This document shows, piece after piece, positions 25,366-34,145 of a stretch of 64,000 bases of DNA. The first letter of the stretch is position 1, and every line of letters starts with the position of its first letter. A program made the translations under genes and the position numbers. The notes beneath the pieces are model-generated. The model saw nothing but the letters and a program-made list of their open reading frames with translations, did no database searches and was not told the origin of the DNA. Source of the stretch: Bacteroidota bacterium (lineage in GTDB: Bacteria > Bacteroidota > Bacteroidia > Bacteroidales > Prolixibacteraceae); the NCBI GenBank assembly GCA_030698405.1, contig JAUYMU010000012.1:21707-85706 (forward strand). The letters are read 5' to 3'.

Positions 25366-26088
25366 TTAATTCTTATCAACCACTTCGCCCGAACCCGAAA
25401 TGCTTGTGTGAATAACCGGATGATTGATATAGAATACCCTTCCGCTTCCAGAAATACGGGCATCGATGGTATGACTTGCATTTACATACATATCGCCTGA
25501 TCCGGAAATTGTTGCCTGACAATAGCGGTGCGGAAAGTTGTACGCTTTTATCTTGCCCGAACCACTGACGACGAATTCGGTTTCAGTGGCATCGCCTTCA
25601 AGAAAAACAGTACCCGAACCCGAAATGCTGACTTTCATTTTATCGGTACTTATTTCGGTATCAATATCGCCCGATCCTGAAATTGCAATTTTGAAATCGT
25701 CACTCAAAAAGCTGCCGGTTTTCATAATTCCCGATCCGCTTAATGACAATCCTTTGAGTACCGGTGTTGTTATATACACCTCAATCGGATAATTCAGGCG
25801 AAGTGAATGCACGCCGCGGGTTCTGATTTTGAGTGTTTTACCAACCACATCAGTTTCGATGTATGACAGCAGGTTCGATTCGGCGCTTACTTCAACCGAA
25901 TAGCTGCTACCCGGAACAATTGTTACGTCAAAATCGCCACTCGAAGTTATCTCCTCGAAACCGGAGGCTCCGCGGGATTCTGTTCGAAGGTTTCCGTTGC
26001 CTTCCAGAAATAGTTCGTCAACGCAGGAACTTGTTCCGAAGAAAAGGCCAAAAAGCGAAAGTACCAGGGATAATTTAATTGTGTTCAT
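25366..26088 (-). CDS. DUF2807 head GIN domain lipoprotein
   Basis: The protein has 240 residues. The signal peptide ends in a lipobox (FGTSSC, Cys22), so it is predicted to be lipidated. The DUF2807 body is a beta-helix with repeated SGSG turns (SGSGIMK, SGSGDID, SGSGTVF, SGSGKIK, SGSGDMY, SGSGRVF, SGSGEVV), about every 18-25 residues. FEEITSSGDFDVTIVPG is the family opening. It leads an envelope operon with two barrel-like proteins, which suggests surface exposure. The biochemical function of the family is not known. Confidence 0.85.
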   Translation of the reverse strand: MNTIKLSLVLSLFGLFFGTSSCVDELFLEGNGNLRTESRGASGFEEITSSGDFDVTIVPGSSYSVEVSAESNLLSYIETDVVGKTLKIRTRGVHSLRLNYPIEVYITTPVLKGLSLSGSGIMKTGSFLSDDFKIAISGSGDIDTEISTDKMKVSISGSGTVFLEGDATETEFVVSGSGKIKAYNFPHRYCQATISGSGDMYVNASHTIDARISGSGRVFYINHPVIHTSISGSGEVVDKN

Positions 26089-26307
26089 GACTTTGAGAAT
26101 TTGATGTTTCTAAAATGTTTTTGTTTTCTGATTTTTATAGACATCATTTTTTCGAAGTGGTTGCAAATCCGAAGAAAAAAAAATGGCTTTTTTTCCGGAA
26201 CAAAGAAAAATTTTCAATCATTGCATTTTACTATTTGTATTCAACTCACATTTATAATTAGATTTACGCAATGAAGAATTTCAACCAGGTGCAAAAAAAT
26301 AAGTAGA

Positions 26308-28452
26308 ATGATACTATTAAGCATTTTTGAAACAACGCTTCCACTTACAAATCCGGTATTAAAATTTCTGGTAATACTGGTCATTATATTGTTTGCACCA
26401 ATTCTGCTGAACAAGATCAGGATCCCACAAATACTTGGGCTTATTATAGCTGGTGCCATTATCGGGCCGAATGGTATTAATTTACTTTTGCGCGACAGCA
26501 GTATTATCTTGTCAGGTACGGCTGGATTGCTTTACATCATGTTCCTTGCCGGATTGGAAATTGATTTGGCTGAATTCAAAAAGAATAGTTCAAAGAGTCT
26601 GATCTTCGGAATGTTTACCTTTCTGATTCCCATGACGATGGGCATACTGGCAGGGCTTTATGTGTTGAATTATTCTTTGCTGACATCAGTATTACTGGCG
26701 AGTATGTTTGCATCACATACATTGATCGCCTATCCAATTTTAAGTAAGTTAGGTGTAACAAAAAACAGGGCGGTTAATATTGCTGTTGGAGGTACATTGA
26801 TTACTGACACACTTGCACTTTTGGTTCTTGCTGTCATTGTTGGAATGACAACCGGAGAGGTAAATTCTCAATTCTGGACTAAACTTACAATTTCAATTAT
26901 CCTGTTTGGATTGACTGTCATGATTCTTTTCCCAATTATTGGCCGGTGGTTTTTAAAACGTTATGACGACAATGTTTCTCAGTATATTTTTGTTCTTGTA
27001 ATGGTTTTTCTTGGGGCCGTTCTTGCTGAAGTGGCAGGTATTGAGGCCATTATTGGCGCATTTCTTTCAGGATTGGCATTGAACCGTTTAATTCCGACGA
27101 CTTCGCCATTAATGAACAGGATTGAATTCGTCGGAAATGCCATTTTTATTCCCTTTTTTCTGATCGGGATTGGAATGCTTGTCGATTACAGGGCTTTTTT
27201 CCTTGACTTTGAAACCATAAAAGTTGCAGCAGTTATGACAGTGGTTGCTACTTCAGCAAAATTTATAGCTGCCTGGTTAACTCAGAAATCTTTTAAATTC
27301 ACAGTTGACGAGCGACGGTTGATTTTTGGATTGAGCAATGCACAGGCCGCCGCTACTTTGGCCGCAGTTCTGGTTGGTTACAATGTTATTCTGGGGCAAA
27401 CAGCCAACGGTGAACCTATTCGTTTGCTGAGCGAGAGCGTTTTAAACGGAACAATTATCATGATCCTGATAACCTGCACAATTGCAACTTTTGTCGCACA
27501 GAAAGGCGCCCGCAATATTTCATTGGAATCGTCTTCTTTGGAAAGTAGTGAAGCGGATAGTGAGGAAAAAATATTAATTCCGGTTAGTAATCCGGAAACC
27601 ATTGAAGAATTAATTCATCTGAGTACAATAATTAAATCAAAGGAAAATAAGACCGGGCTATATGCACTAAGTATTATTAACAATGACACGAATGATTTGG
27701 ATGCCGGCAGAAAAGCAAATAAATTACTTGACAAAGCTATGCATACAGCTTCGGCTACCGATGTTATTTTAAACAAGTTATTGCGGTACGACCAGAATAT
27801 TACAAATGGAATTACCAGTGTTATCAGAGAAAACAATATAACCGATCTGATTTTGGGGCTTCATGTTAAAAAGGGAATTTCGGAATCTTTTTTGGGTAAT
27901 TTAACGGAAGGGATATTGACGAAAAGTAACACGACAACCTTTGTTTATAAACCGGCACAACCTATTTCGACTATAAAAAGACATATTATTATTGTACCAA
28001 ACGATGCTGAACATGAAATCGGATTTCCGTTTTGGCTGTTGAAAATTTGGAATATTTCGCGCAACACAGGTTCAAAACTATTATTCTATGGAACTGTGCA
28101 AACAAATCAACTGATTAAGGATATCCATTCAAATTATCCGATTGAAGCAGAATTTAGAAATTTCGAGAATTGGAACGAATTCCTGATTCTTTCAAGTGAT
28201 ATAAAAAATGACGACAATCTGATAATTGTTTTGAGCAGAGAAAATAAACCTTCCTTTCACCCCATTATGAAGAATATTCCCAACTGGTTAAACAAATATT
28301 TTCAATCAAATAGTTTTATACTGGTATATCCGATGCAAATTGGTGTAGCCGAAAATAGACCAATTGACTTAAATTATCCTTCACTTCTGGAGCCAATTGA
28401 AAAGCTTGATGAAGTCAGAAAAACAATCGTCAGCATATTCACGCGAAAATAA
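26308..28452 (+). CDS. CPA2-type cation:proton antiporter with C-terminal USP-like domain
   Basis: The protein has 714 residues. Residues 15-410 form a Na+/H+ exchanger domain with about 12 membrane segments, with motifs GLIIAGAIIGPNGI, FLAGLEIDLAEF and GIEAIIGAFLSGLALNR typical of KefB/NapA-like carriers. After a Ser/Glu-rich linker (SSSLESSEADSEEK), residues 445-700 are cytoplasmic and resemble tandem universal-stress-type nucleotide-binding folds (LILGLHVKKG near 515). It likely exchanges Na+ or K+ for H+ under regulation by its cytoplasmic part. It converges with the next gene with only 21 bp between. Confidence 0.87.
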   Translation: MILLSIFETTLPLTNPVLKFLVILVIILFAPILLNKIRIPQILGLIIAGAIIGPNGINLLLRDSSIILSGTAGLLYIMFLAGLEIDLAEFKKNSSKSLIFGMFTFLIPMTMGILAGLYVLNYSLLTSVLLASMFASHTLIAYPILSKLGVTKNRAVNIAVGGTLITDTLALLVLAVIVGMTTGEVNSQFWTKLTISIILFGLTVMILFPIIGRWFLKRYDDNVSQYIFVLVMVFLGAVLAEVAGIEAIIGAFLSGLALNRLIPTTSPLMNRIEFVGNAIFIPFFLIGIGMLVDYRAFFLDFETIKVAAVMTVVATSAKFIAAWLTQKSFKFTVDERRLIFGLSNAQAAATLAAVLVGYNVILGQTANGEPIRLLSESVLNGTIIMILITCTIATFVAQKGARNISLESSSLESSEADSEEKILIPVSNPETIEELIHLSTIIKSKENKTGLYALSIINNDTNDLDAGRKANKLLDKAMHTASATDVILNKLLRYDQNITNGITSVIRENNITDLILGLHVKKGISESFLGNLTEGILTKSNTTTFVYKPAQPISTIKRHIIIVPNDAEHEIGFPFWLLKIWNISRNTGSKLLFYGTVQTNQLIKDIHSNYPIEAEFRNFENWNEFLILSSDIKNDDNLIIVLSRENKPSFHPIMKNIPNWLNKYFQSNSFILVYPMQIGVAENRPIDLNYPSLLEPIEKLDEVRKTIVSIFTRK

Positions 28453-28473
28453 AGGCTTCTGTTCTGAAGTCTT

Positions 28474-29580
28474 TTAGTACGCCAGTACATTTGTTTCTCC
28501 GCCCACGGCATTGATAATGAGCTGATCATCTTTCATCTTTTTGCTGAAATAACCGGTGTGCTTTATTTTTCCGGCTTTTGAATCAAGCACCTCTTTGTCC
28601 TCCACTTTCATTTCACGGCCTAGTTTCAGGTTGGTTTTTGTTTCGGTAATTTCGAAGTTGAATTTTGCTTCAGGACTGAAATACAGGTTTGCATCTGTTG
28701 AGCGTGCTTCGATATAAATATTACTGAAAGAACTTAACACTTTTTCAATGTTGAGATTTCCAAAGCTCATTCTGAAATTTGCTTTTCCTTTCAGTTCGTT
28801 CACCATAAAATTGCTGAAATTGCCCATTGCTTCTATTTTGTCGGCCAGCCTGATCCGGTATTTATCGCGGCGGGAGTCAATGTTCAGGTTGTCGGAGTTT
28901 TGTATTTCGATGGTCGATGATTTGCTTTCGAGTCGCATTGTACCGGCATTTTTAAGGTTTATGTCGCTGTAGTTGCTTGTAATTCTGGCATTTGGAAGGT
29001 TGTTAATGTTGGCATCGGCAAAATTCAGGTTAAGAGTAGCGCGGTTTGGAAGGTCACCGGCTTTCAGTTTTCCGTTGCTCAGATTTATTTGTGTTTCGCC
29101 CTGATAATCTCCCATGATGATGTCGCCAAATTTGTTTTCAAGCCGAAGATCGCGGTTGTCGGGCAGCCAAACAACCAGATCAATACGAATGCTGCCACTG
29201 GTTTGCAGGATGGTTTCCTTAAATTTCAGGAACTCACTTTCAACCTGACTGCGGTATCTATCCACCTGAGTTTTTACAATCAGGTAATGCTGGCTGTTGC
29301 TGATATCGAAATCCAGGTTGTCAAGCGTTTTCTTTAGCTTGTCCTGCTTTTTCTCGTTTATTTCCATTCTGAACTGTATCACCACCGAATCTTTTTTCCA
29401 GGTATTCAGTTCAATCCGGCCATATTTATTGGTAATGTCGATGCGGGTGTCAGGCTGTATCTTAAAACGTCTGACAAATTCACGGGTTTCGCTGAATTGT
29501 GCGTTGACCGACAGGCTTGTCAGGATAAAAAATCCCGCAATTAAAACCTGAAAGCATATTCTTTTTGAGTTTTTATTCAT
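28474..29580 (-). CDS. Secreted DUF4097-like beta-helical protein
   Basis: The protein has 368 residues and a signal peptide ending in LSVNAQ. The mature part starts FSETREFVRRFKIQPDTRIDI, then NKYGRIELNTW, a start seen in DUF4097/DUF2807-type adhesin-like beta-helices. Repeated N-x-D/E-rich rungs (for example LENKFGDIIMGDYQG) follow. It lies 10 bp downstream of the anti-sigma factor gene, so it is in the sigma operon and probably a target or output of that regulator. No enzymatic motif was found. Confidence 0.7.
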   Translation of the reverse strand: MNKNSKRICFQVLIAGFFILTSLSVNAQFSETREFVRRFKIQPDTRIDITNKYGRIELNTWKKDSVVIQFRMEINEKKQDKLKKTLDNLDFDISNSQHYLIVKTQVDRYRSQVESEFLKFKETILQTSGSIRIDLVVWLPDNRDLRLENKFGDIIMGDYQGETQINLSNGKLKAGDLPNRATLNLNFADANINNLPNARITSNYSDINLKNAGTMRLESKSSTIEIQNSDNLNIDSRRDKYRIRLADKIEAMGNFSNFMVNELKGKANFRMSFGNLNIEKVLSSFSNIYIEARSTDANLYFSPEAKFNFEITETKTNLKLGREMKVEDKEVLDSKAGKIKHTGYFSKKMKDDQLIINAVGGETNVLAY

Positions 29581-29590
29581 CGCCTTTTGG

Positions 29591-30106
29591 TTAACAGTTT
29601 ATTTGTTCCAGAACATCGTCCACCAGTTTCATCCGGTTCCGGTTGTTTTCAATCATGGCCTCAATTACTTCTTTGTTAGAAATATTCTCTCTCAGATCGT
29701 TTTTTAACGACATATACATGGTTTCCAGTTCGTTCAAATCACCTTCAATTTCCGATTTCAGTTCAGGATAAACCTGGTAGCATTTCTGTATTTCAGCCAG
29801 TTTTCCTGAAACTTCCTGCGCGTAAAAAGCTTCGGCCTCCATCAATTCAAGAACATCAGGATCAACCTGTACAGCTTTTGCAGTTTGCGCCTTCTCCGAA
29901 AATTTCACCTGATACAATATTGTGGGAATTAATGCCATAACAGCCAGCACAGCAGCAACTTTCATCCAGCCGAATTTTCTGATTTTCTGCTTGGGTGTTT
30001 CATTCAGTTTGTTGCTGATGGCGTCCCACATCTTGTCCGAGGGTTCCATGTTGTCAAACTCGTGGCGGTTCTCATTTACAAACGATTCCAATCTATCCTG
30101 TTTCAT
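29591..30106 (-). CDS. Anti-sigma factor-like membrane protein
   Basis: The protein has 171 residues. A cytoplasmic N-terminus of about 55 residues (LESFVNENRHEFDNMEPSDKMW) is followed by a single membrane segment (VAAVLAVMALIPTILY) and a periplasmic helical domain. The layout is that of transmembrane anti-sigma factors that hold an ECF sigma at the membrane. It overlaps the sigma gene by 4 bp, so the two are translationally coupled. No zinc motif (HxxxCxxC) is visible, so it is not a ZAS-type protein. Confidence 0.75.
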   Translation of the reverse strand: MKQDRLESFVNENRHEFDNMEPSDKMWDAISNKLNETPKQKIRKFGWMKVAAVLAVMALIPTILYQVKFSEKAQTAKAVQVDPDVLELMEAEAFYAQEVSGKLAEIQKCYQVYPELKSEIEGDLNELETMYMSLKNDLRENISNKEVIEAMIENNRNRMKLVDDVLEQINC

Positions 30107-30654
30107 ATCGCTCTTGATTTTGTTTGTTTCATTATTTCATAAACCTTGCGTTTCGCGCGCATATATTGTGTTTTGGAAGTCGATTCGGTGATGTTCAGTA
30201 TTTGTGCGATTTCGGCGTGATCGTATCCTTCCAGCAGATAAAGTGAGAAAACAATCCGCCCACCTTCCGGAAGCAGACTCATCGCTTCCCGTATATTTTC
30301 GGTGGTGTACAAAGCTTCTTCCGGTTCTTCTTCCGCAATTTCGAAACGATTCATTTCATCGAAATAGCGCAATTCCAGTTTCCGTTTATTTAGCGCGTTG
30401 ATGCAGGTATGAACTGTAATTGTCTTCAGCCATGTTCCAAAACTTGATTCATTTCTGAAGGTTTCCAGCTTCTGAAACGCCAGGACAAAAGTTTCCTGCA
30501 ACATATCTTCAGCATCCTCGCGGTTGTTCATCATGCGGAAACACACGTTGAACATCGCTTTGGAATACAACTGATAAAGCTGGTAGCGGGCTTTGTTGCT
30601 GCCTTTTATGCTTTCGGCTATCAAATCCTGATGTATGAATGCTGACTGACTCAA
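30103..30654 (-). CDS. ECF RNA polymerase sigma-70 factor
   Basis: The protein has 183 residues. Region 2 covers YSKAMFNVCFRMMNNREDAEDMLQETF (split over residues 29-56). Region 4, with the helix-turn-helix HAEIAQILNITESTSKTQY, lies at about 150-170. The linker is acidic. It starts the operon sigma / anti-sigma / DUF4097-like protein. ECF factors of this kind respond to envelope signals transmitted by the membrane anti-sigma factor. The inducing signal cannot be read. Confidence 0.92.
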   Translation of the reverse strand: MSQSAFIHQDLIAESIKGSNKARYQLYQLYSKAMFNVCFRMMNNREDAEDMLQETFVLAFQKLETFRNESSFGTWLKTITVHTCINALNKRKLELRYFDEMNRFEIAEEEPEEALYTTENIREAMSLLPEGGRIVFSLYLLEGYDHAEIAQILNITESTSKTQYMRAKRKVYEIMKQTKSRAI

Positions 30655-30776
30655 ATTATTTAGATTTCAGTTTCAGTGACAATGTTTTTTCGTAAGGGTT
30701 GCAATTGTGTAATCCTTTTCCTGATTTTTAATTTTCCGGAACAAATTTGGAAAAATATTTCTGAATGAGCGGCATA

Positions 30777-30815
30777 TAAAAAGGACCACCAAAGTTATAC
30801 GAACTTTGATGATCC
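30777..30815 (-). terminator. Terminator downstream of the TldD pseudogene
   Basis: The arms 30783-30796 and 30802-30815 pair over 14 positions with two wobble pairs. On the minus strand they are followed by a T-tract. Confidence 0.65.
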
Positions 30816-30856
30816 TGATTAATTGACAATATGAGATGCAGTGGTCGGTGAGAATG

Positions 30857-31782
30857 TCAAATCCCAGATATTACAACATCGTCGAATACCAAACTTGGAA
30901 CCATGAGGGAGCTGTAAATCCACGGGTCGTTGGCAACTTCCGTGAGCTTGTGCCAGAATTTGAGATGGTTGTCGGCCATGTTCATTTCTGCTACATTCTG
31001 AACAAATTTGCCTTTGTCGAATAGTTTACCAATGATACCAATCGAAAAATCACCGGTAGTAGAATTTGAGTTTCCTCCAATAAAGTCGGTGATTAAGATA
31101 CACCGCCCCAAATCCTTTACAATTTCATCTACGCTGCGGGATCCGGGAGGCAAAATCAGATTTGAAATTGAACCGGAGGTTGGTTCCCAGCCCAATTTCC
31201 GACTGTAATACCAGTCAACCAGAAACTCAGCCACTTTCTTGCCAATCATGGTACTGAAGGTGGATATTTTCTTGCGGTTAAAATCGACTTCCATGCCATG
31301 ACCAATGGCTTCGTGCAATAAAATTCATGTAACTCCCGGGCCAAGTACAACCGGTACTTCTCCGGCTGGTGGCTGAATGGCATCAAAAAGAGTCAGCGCA
31401 TGTTCACCGCTTTGGTTGAAACTTTGTTAACGACCTCGTCGGTATAAAACGAAAAATCGCGGTGACCGCCCATGTTGTAAAATGACTGTTCACGTTTGCC
31501 GTTTCTTTCGGCTACCACCGAAGCATAAACATTACCGGTTTTAAGTTTGTTGAATGAAGTGGCCACCGGGGCAGCGTTCATGTTGCACAAGGTTGAAGCG
31601 GTTGCTGCAGCCGACAACATTGATTCGGGAGTAAGTTCCTGGGTAAAACCGTATCCTATCTGGTCGCCTTTTACCGCGCGGATTCCAACTCCCAGTGAGA
31701 TATTGCCATAAGACCGGTTCACTTTACCATCTTCAAGTCCGAGGTAATTCGAAACCGAGTATTGCAAATTAATTTTTTTCAA
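30857..31782 (-). pseudogene. Metalloprotease TldD/PmbA family, broken gene
   Basis: Two frames encode consecutive parts of one protein of this family. The first (31782-31393) has YLGLEDGKVNRSYGNISLG and GYGFTQELTPES. The second (31318-30857) has the zinc site HEAIGHGMEVDFNRK and a complete C-terminal domain ending in VPSLVFDDVVISGI. Between them the frame can be restored by one added base near 31399 (GTGAAC from an expected GTGGAAC). The next segment, EHALTLFDAIQPPAGEVPVV then LGPGVT, stops at one TGA (31322-31324) just before ILLHE, where the family has Gly. The N-terminal 20-60 residues are also missing. The terminator is still present. Sequencing error is an alternative. Confidence 0.8.
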
Positions 31783-31814
31783 TTTGTATTCTCCACTGGA
31801 ACAAAATTCAATGT

Positions 31815-31849
31815 TTTGTTTCAGAAGTGGTTTTTTGAACTTACTTTTG
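31815..31849 (+). promoter_or_regulatory. Promoter of the sugar-isomerase-like gene
   Basis: TTTG (31815-31818) and a perfect -7 element TACTTTTG (31842-31849) are 23 bp apart. The ATG at 31900 is 50 bp downstream. Confidence 0.5.
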
Positions 31850-31899
31850 TTGAAATTTCAACATACAACAAACAATCACAATCAATTAAATTTTCAATC

Positions 31900-32766
31900 A
31901 TGAGTTTAAAATTAAATGTTAAAAAGTCATTAACAGTCATTGCACTGGCCATTTTTGTTGCCGGTGGAATCGTTTCATGTACACCTGCCAAACCTGCCAA
32001 AGAAATTGGTTTACAGTTATGGTCAGTTAAAGACGACATGAAAACCGATGCAAAAGGTACCATCGAAAAAGTTGGCGCTATGGGTTACTCGTTTGTGGAG
32101 GCTGCCGGTTATGGCGATGCTAAATTCTACGGAATGGAGCCTGTTGATTTCAAAGCTTTGGTGGAAGCCAATGGTATGAAATTCCTGGCTTCACATTGCG
32201 GACAGGCTGTTCCTGATTCAGCTGGCTGGGAAGCTTCGATGGCATGGTGGGACACTTGTATTGCTGCCCACAAAACTGCTGGAGTAAGTTACATTGTTCA
32301 GCCTTTTATGGACAATGTTGGCTATGAAAGCCTTGCAGGAGTCCAGCGCTATTGCGACTATTTCAATGCAATTGGCGAAAAATGCAATGCCGCCGGAATT
32401 CGTTTCGGATACCACAACCACGATGGAGAATTCAAAGAAGTGGAAGGCCAGATCATTTATGATTATATGCTTCAAAATACCGATCCTGCAAAAGTGATGT
32501 TTCAGCTCGATTTATTTTGGATTACTGAAGGTGGTAAAAACGCAGTTGATTATTTCAACGCTTATCCGGGTCGTTTCGAATTGTGGCATGTAAAAGACAA
32601 AGCTGAAGTTGGCGCCGGTCCGATGGATTTCAAACCAATTTTCGAAAATGCAGCATTATCAGGAATGAAAAAAATTATCGTTGAAGTGGAGGAATACAAT
32701 TTCGCCCCAATTGAAAGCGTTCAGAAATCATTGGAATTTCTGCAAAATGCTGAATACGTAAAATAA
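31900..32766 (+). CDS. Sugar phosphate isomerase/epimerase-like lipoprotein
   Basis: The protein has 288 residues from ATG 31900 (MSLKLNVKKS). It is a lipoprotein: the hydrophobic leader ends with GGIVSC (Cys27). The remainder is a xylose-isomerase-like TIM barrel, with EIGLQLWSVKDDM, the metal-binding region FGYHNHDGEF, then FQLDLFW, LWHVKD and KKIIVEVEEY. Such exported epimerase-like proteins are common in Bacteroidota sugar loci; the substrate is unknown. The gene has its own promoter and a strong terminator, so it is monocistronic. Confidence 0.88.
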   Translation: MSLKLNVKKSLTVIALAIFVAGGIVSCTPAKPAKEIGLQLWSVKDDMKTDAKGTIEKVGAMGYSFVEAAGYGDAKFYGMEPVDFKALVEANGMKFLASHCGQAVPDSAGWEASMAWWDTCIAAHKTAGVSYIVQPFMDNVGYESLAGVQRYCDYFNAIGEKCNAAGIRFGYHNHDGEFKEVEGQIIYDYMLQNTDPAKVMFQLDLFWITEGGKNAVDYFNAYPGRFELWHVKDKAEVGAGPMDFKPIFENAALSGMKKIIVEVEEYNFAPIESVQKSLEFLQNAEYVK

Positions 32767-32789
32767 CCCGTATTCAAATTCAATAGAAA

Positions 32790-32826
32790 AACCGTTTCAG
32801 AACCAAATCTGAAACGGTTTTTTTTA
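32790..32826 (+). terminator. Strong terminator after the sugar-isomerase-like gene
   Basis: The arms 32790-32801 and 32808-32819 form a perfect 12 bp hairpin with a 6-base loop, followed by eight T. Confidence 0.9.
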
Positions 32827-33060
32827 TGTGCATATTCAACTATATCGGTTGACAATCACCCCCAATGTTCATTTCCCCAAAATAATGTTCCCGTGTGCGG
32901 TACAAATCCATTTTAAAATCAATATAATTTTGAAACTAATTTATTAGGAATGACTCTGTATGGCAGTAATATTTGAAGATGATTAATATAATTTATGCCC
33001 TGAATCGCTGGAGATTCATTAGCCTTTTGGTGCCAATGTTTTAAATGATATGCCAGTCGT
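32827..33060. other. Intergenic stretch without recognised feature
   Basis: This AT-rich sequence lies between the terminator and the 3' end of the convergent AraC gene. No hairpin, RNA gene or repeat was recognised in it. Confidence 0.5.
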
Positions 33061-33930
33061 TTATCTATGGCGGTATTCTCTAGGCGACATGCTCATAACT
33101 TTTCTGAATTGCCGCGAGAAGTAAAACTGGTCCTCAAATCCCATTTCACGGGCAACATCGGCAATCATCCAACCCGAATTGTCGAGTAGCCGGCAGGCGC
33201 GCTGAATTTTAAGCTGAATAAAATAATCGATGGGCGAATGTCCTGTACGAGATAAAAATAGTCGTGAAAAATGTGATGATGATAGGTTAACATTTTTGGC
33301 TAATTCTTCCAGGCTAAATTTTTTGCTGATATTTTCGAGCATATAATTTATGCTAAGACTTGCCGGATCGTTTTCGCCCGATTCTTTAATCAGCCTGAAA
33401 TGACTTAAATGGGTGAACGAAGCCAGTAAAAGTGGCAGACACAGATTCACATATTCCAGTGTTTCGATGCTGAACCCGCGGTCGAGATTGCGGAATAACT
33501 CTGAAAATAAATCGACCCGGTCGGCTATTCGCGAAGTTTTTCCACGTTCAATGGCTATTGGCTGACAAGCAAACCGAGAATAAATGCCTGATTTATTTCC
33601 TGCAAAATGGATCCAGTAAATAGACCATGGATTTTGTAGGTCGGCCGCATACGAATGAGGAACACCTGCCGGAATTAGGAAAAAATGGTCGGCTGCAAGT
33701 CGGTATTCTTGCTTGTTTATCGTTATTATCCCCTGTCCTTCAATGGCATAGATGAGAATTGTTTGTTCGACACCTTTTTTCCTTTTGCGAAAGTGATGCC
33801 TTGCGTTTGGGTAGTATCCAATATCTGTAATAAACAAATCGCTGCAAAATGGATTCTTTTCGATAAGCAGTAAAATACGGTCAGGTATCACATAACTTAA
33901 CTGGCCGGGAAATCCGTCTTGTTTTTTCAT
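33061..33930 (-). CDS. AraC family transcriptional regulator
   Basis: The protein has 289 residues. An N-terminal cupin sugar-sensing domain (about 25-160, with IPAGVPHSYAADLQNPWSIYWIH split over two strands) is followed by two helix-turn-helix units at about 190-285. The second is WMIADVAREMGFEDQFYFSRQF. It is divergent from the MFS/GH2/DUF5107 genes across about 215 bp. It most likely regulates them in response to a sugar. The operator could not be picked out by eye. Confidence 0.92.
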   Translation of the reverse strand: MKKQDGFPGQLSYVIPDRILLLIEKNPFCSDLFITDIGYYPNARHHFRKRKKGVEQTILIYAIEGQGIITINKQEYRLAADHFFLIPAGVPHSYAADLQNPWSIYWIHFAGNKSGIYSRFACQPIAIERGKTSRIADRVDLFSELFRNLDRGFSIETLEYVNLCLPLLLASFTHLSHFRLIKESGENDPASLSINYMLENISKKFSLEELAKNVNLSSSHFSRLFLSRTGHSPIDYFIQLKIQRACRLLDNSGWMIADVAREMGFEDQFYFSRQFRKVMSMSPREYRHR

Positions 33931-34116
33931 TCTATAAATGTCTTAATTGTGTATAAAATTGATGTTTTATTCTTGAATGAAATGTTTGTTCCAGACACAA
34001 ATATAATTTATTTAAGCTGTTATGAATTTATTTTGATGAACTGTTGAATAGTATGATTTGGTAATATCATCCATATTTTGGTGAAATTGTTCATTTTAAT
34101 AAGCCAAAAAGAATTC

Positions 34117-34124
34117 TATTTTTG
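34117..34124 (+). promoter_or_regulatory. -7 element of the sugar MFS gene
   Basis: TATTTTTG matches the consensus exactly. It overlaps a possible TTG codon at 34122 in the MFS frame, so translation probably begins at GTG 34146 instead. Confidence 0.5.
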
Positions 34125-34145
34125 TTTCAACTAAATTCTGAACTT

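Noticed and set aside
24772..26088. Barrel and DUF2807 genes as part of the R-M defence operon
   Set aside because: They are on the same strand, but a perfect 13 bp terminator hairpin (23936-23966) and a separate -7 element separate them from mod.
34122..34145. Upstream TTG start for the MFS transporter
   Set aside because: It overlaps the TATTTTTG -7 element. GTG 34146 is the first start downstream and leads straight into the first membrane segment.
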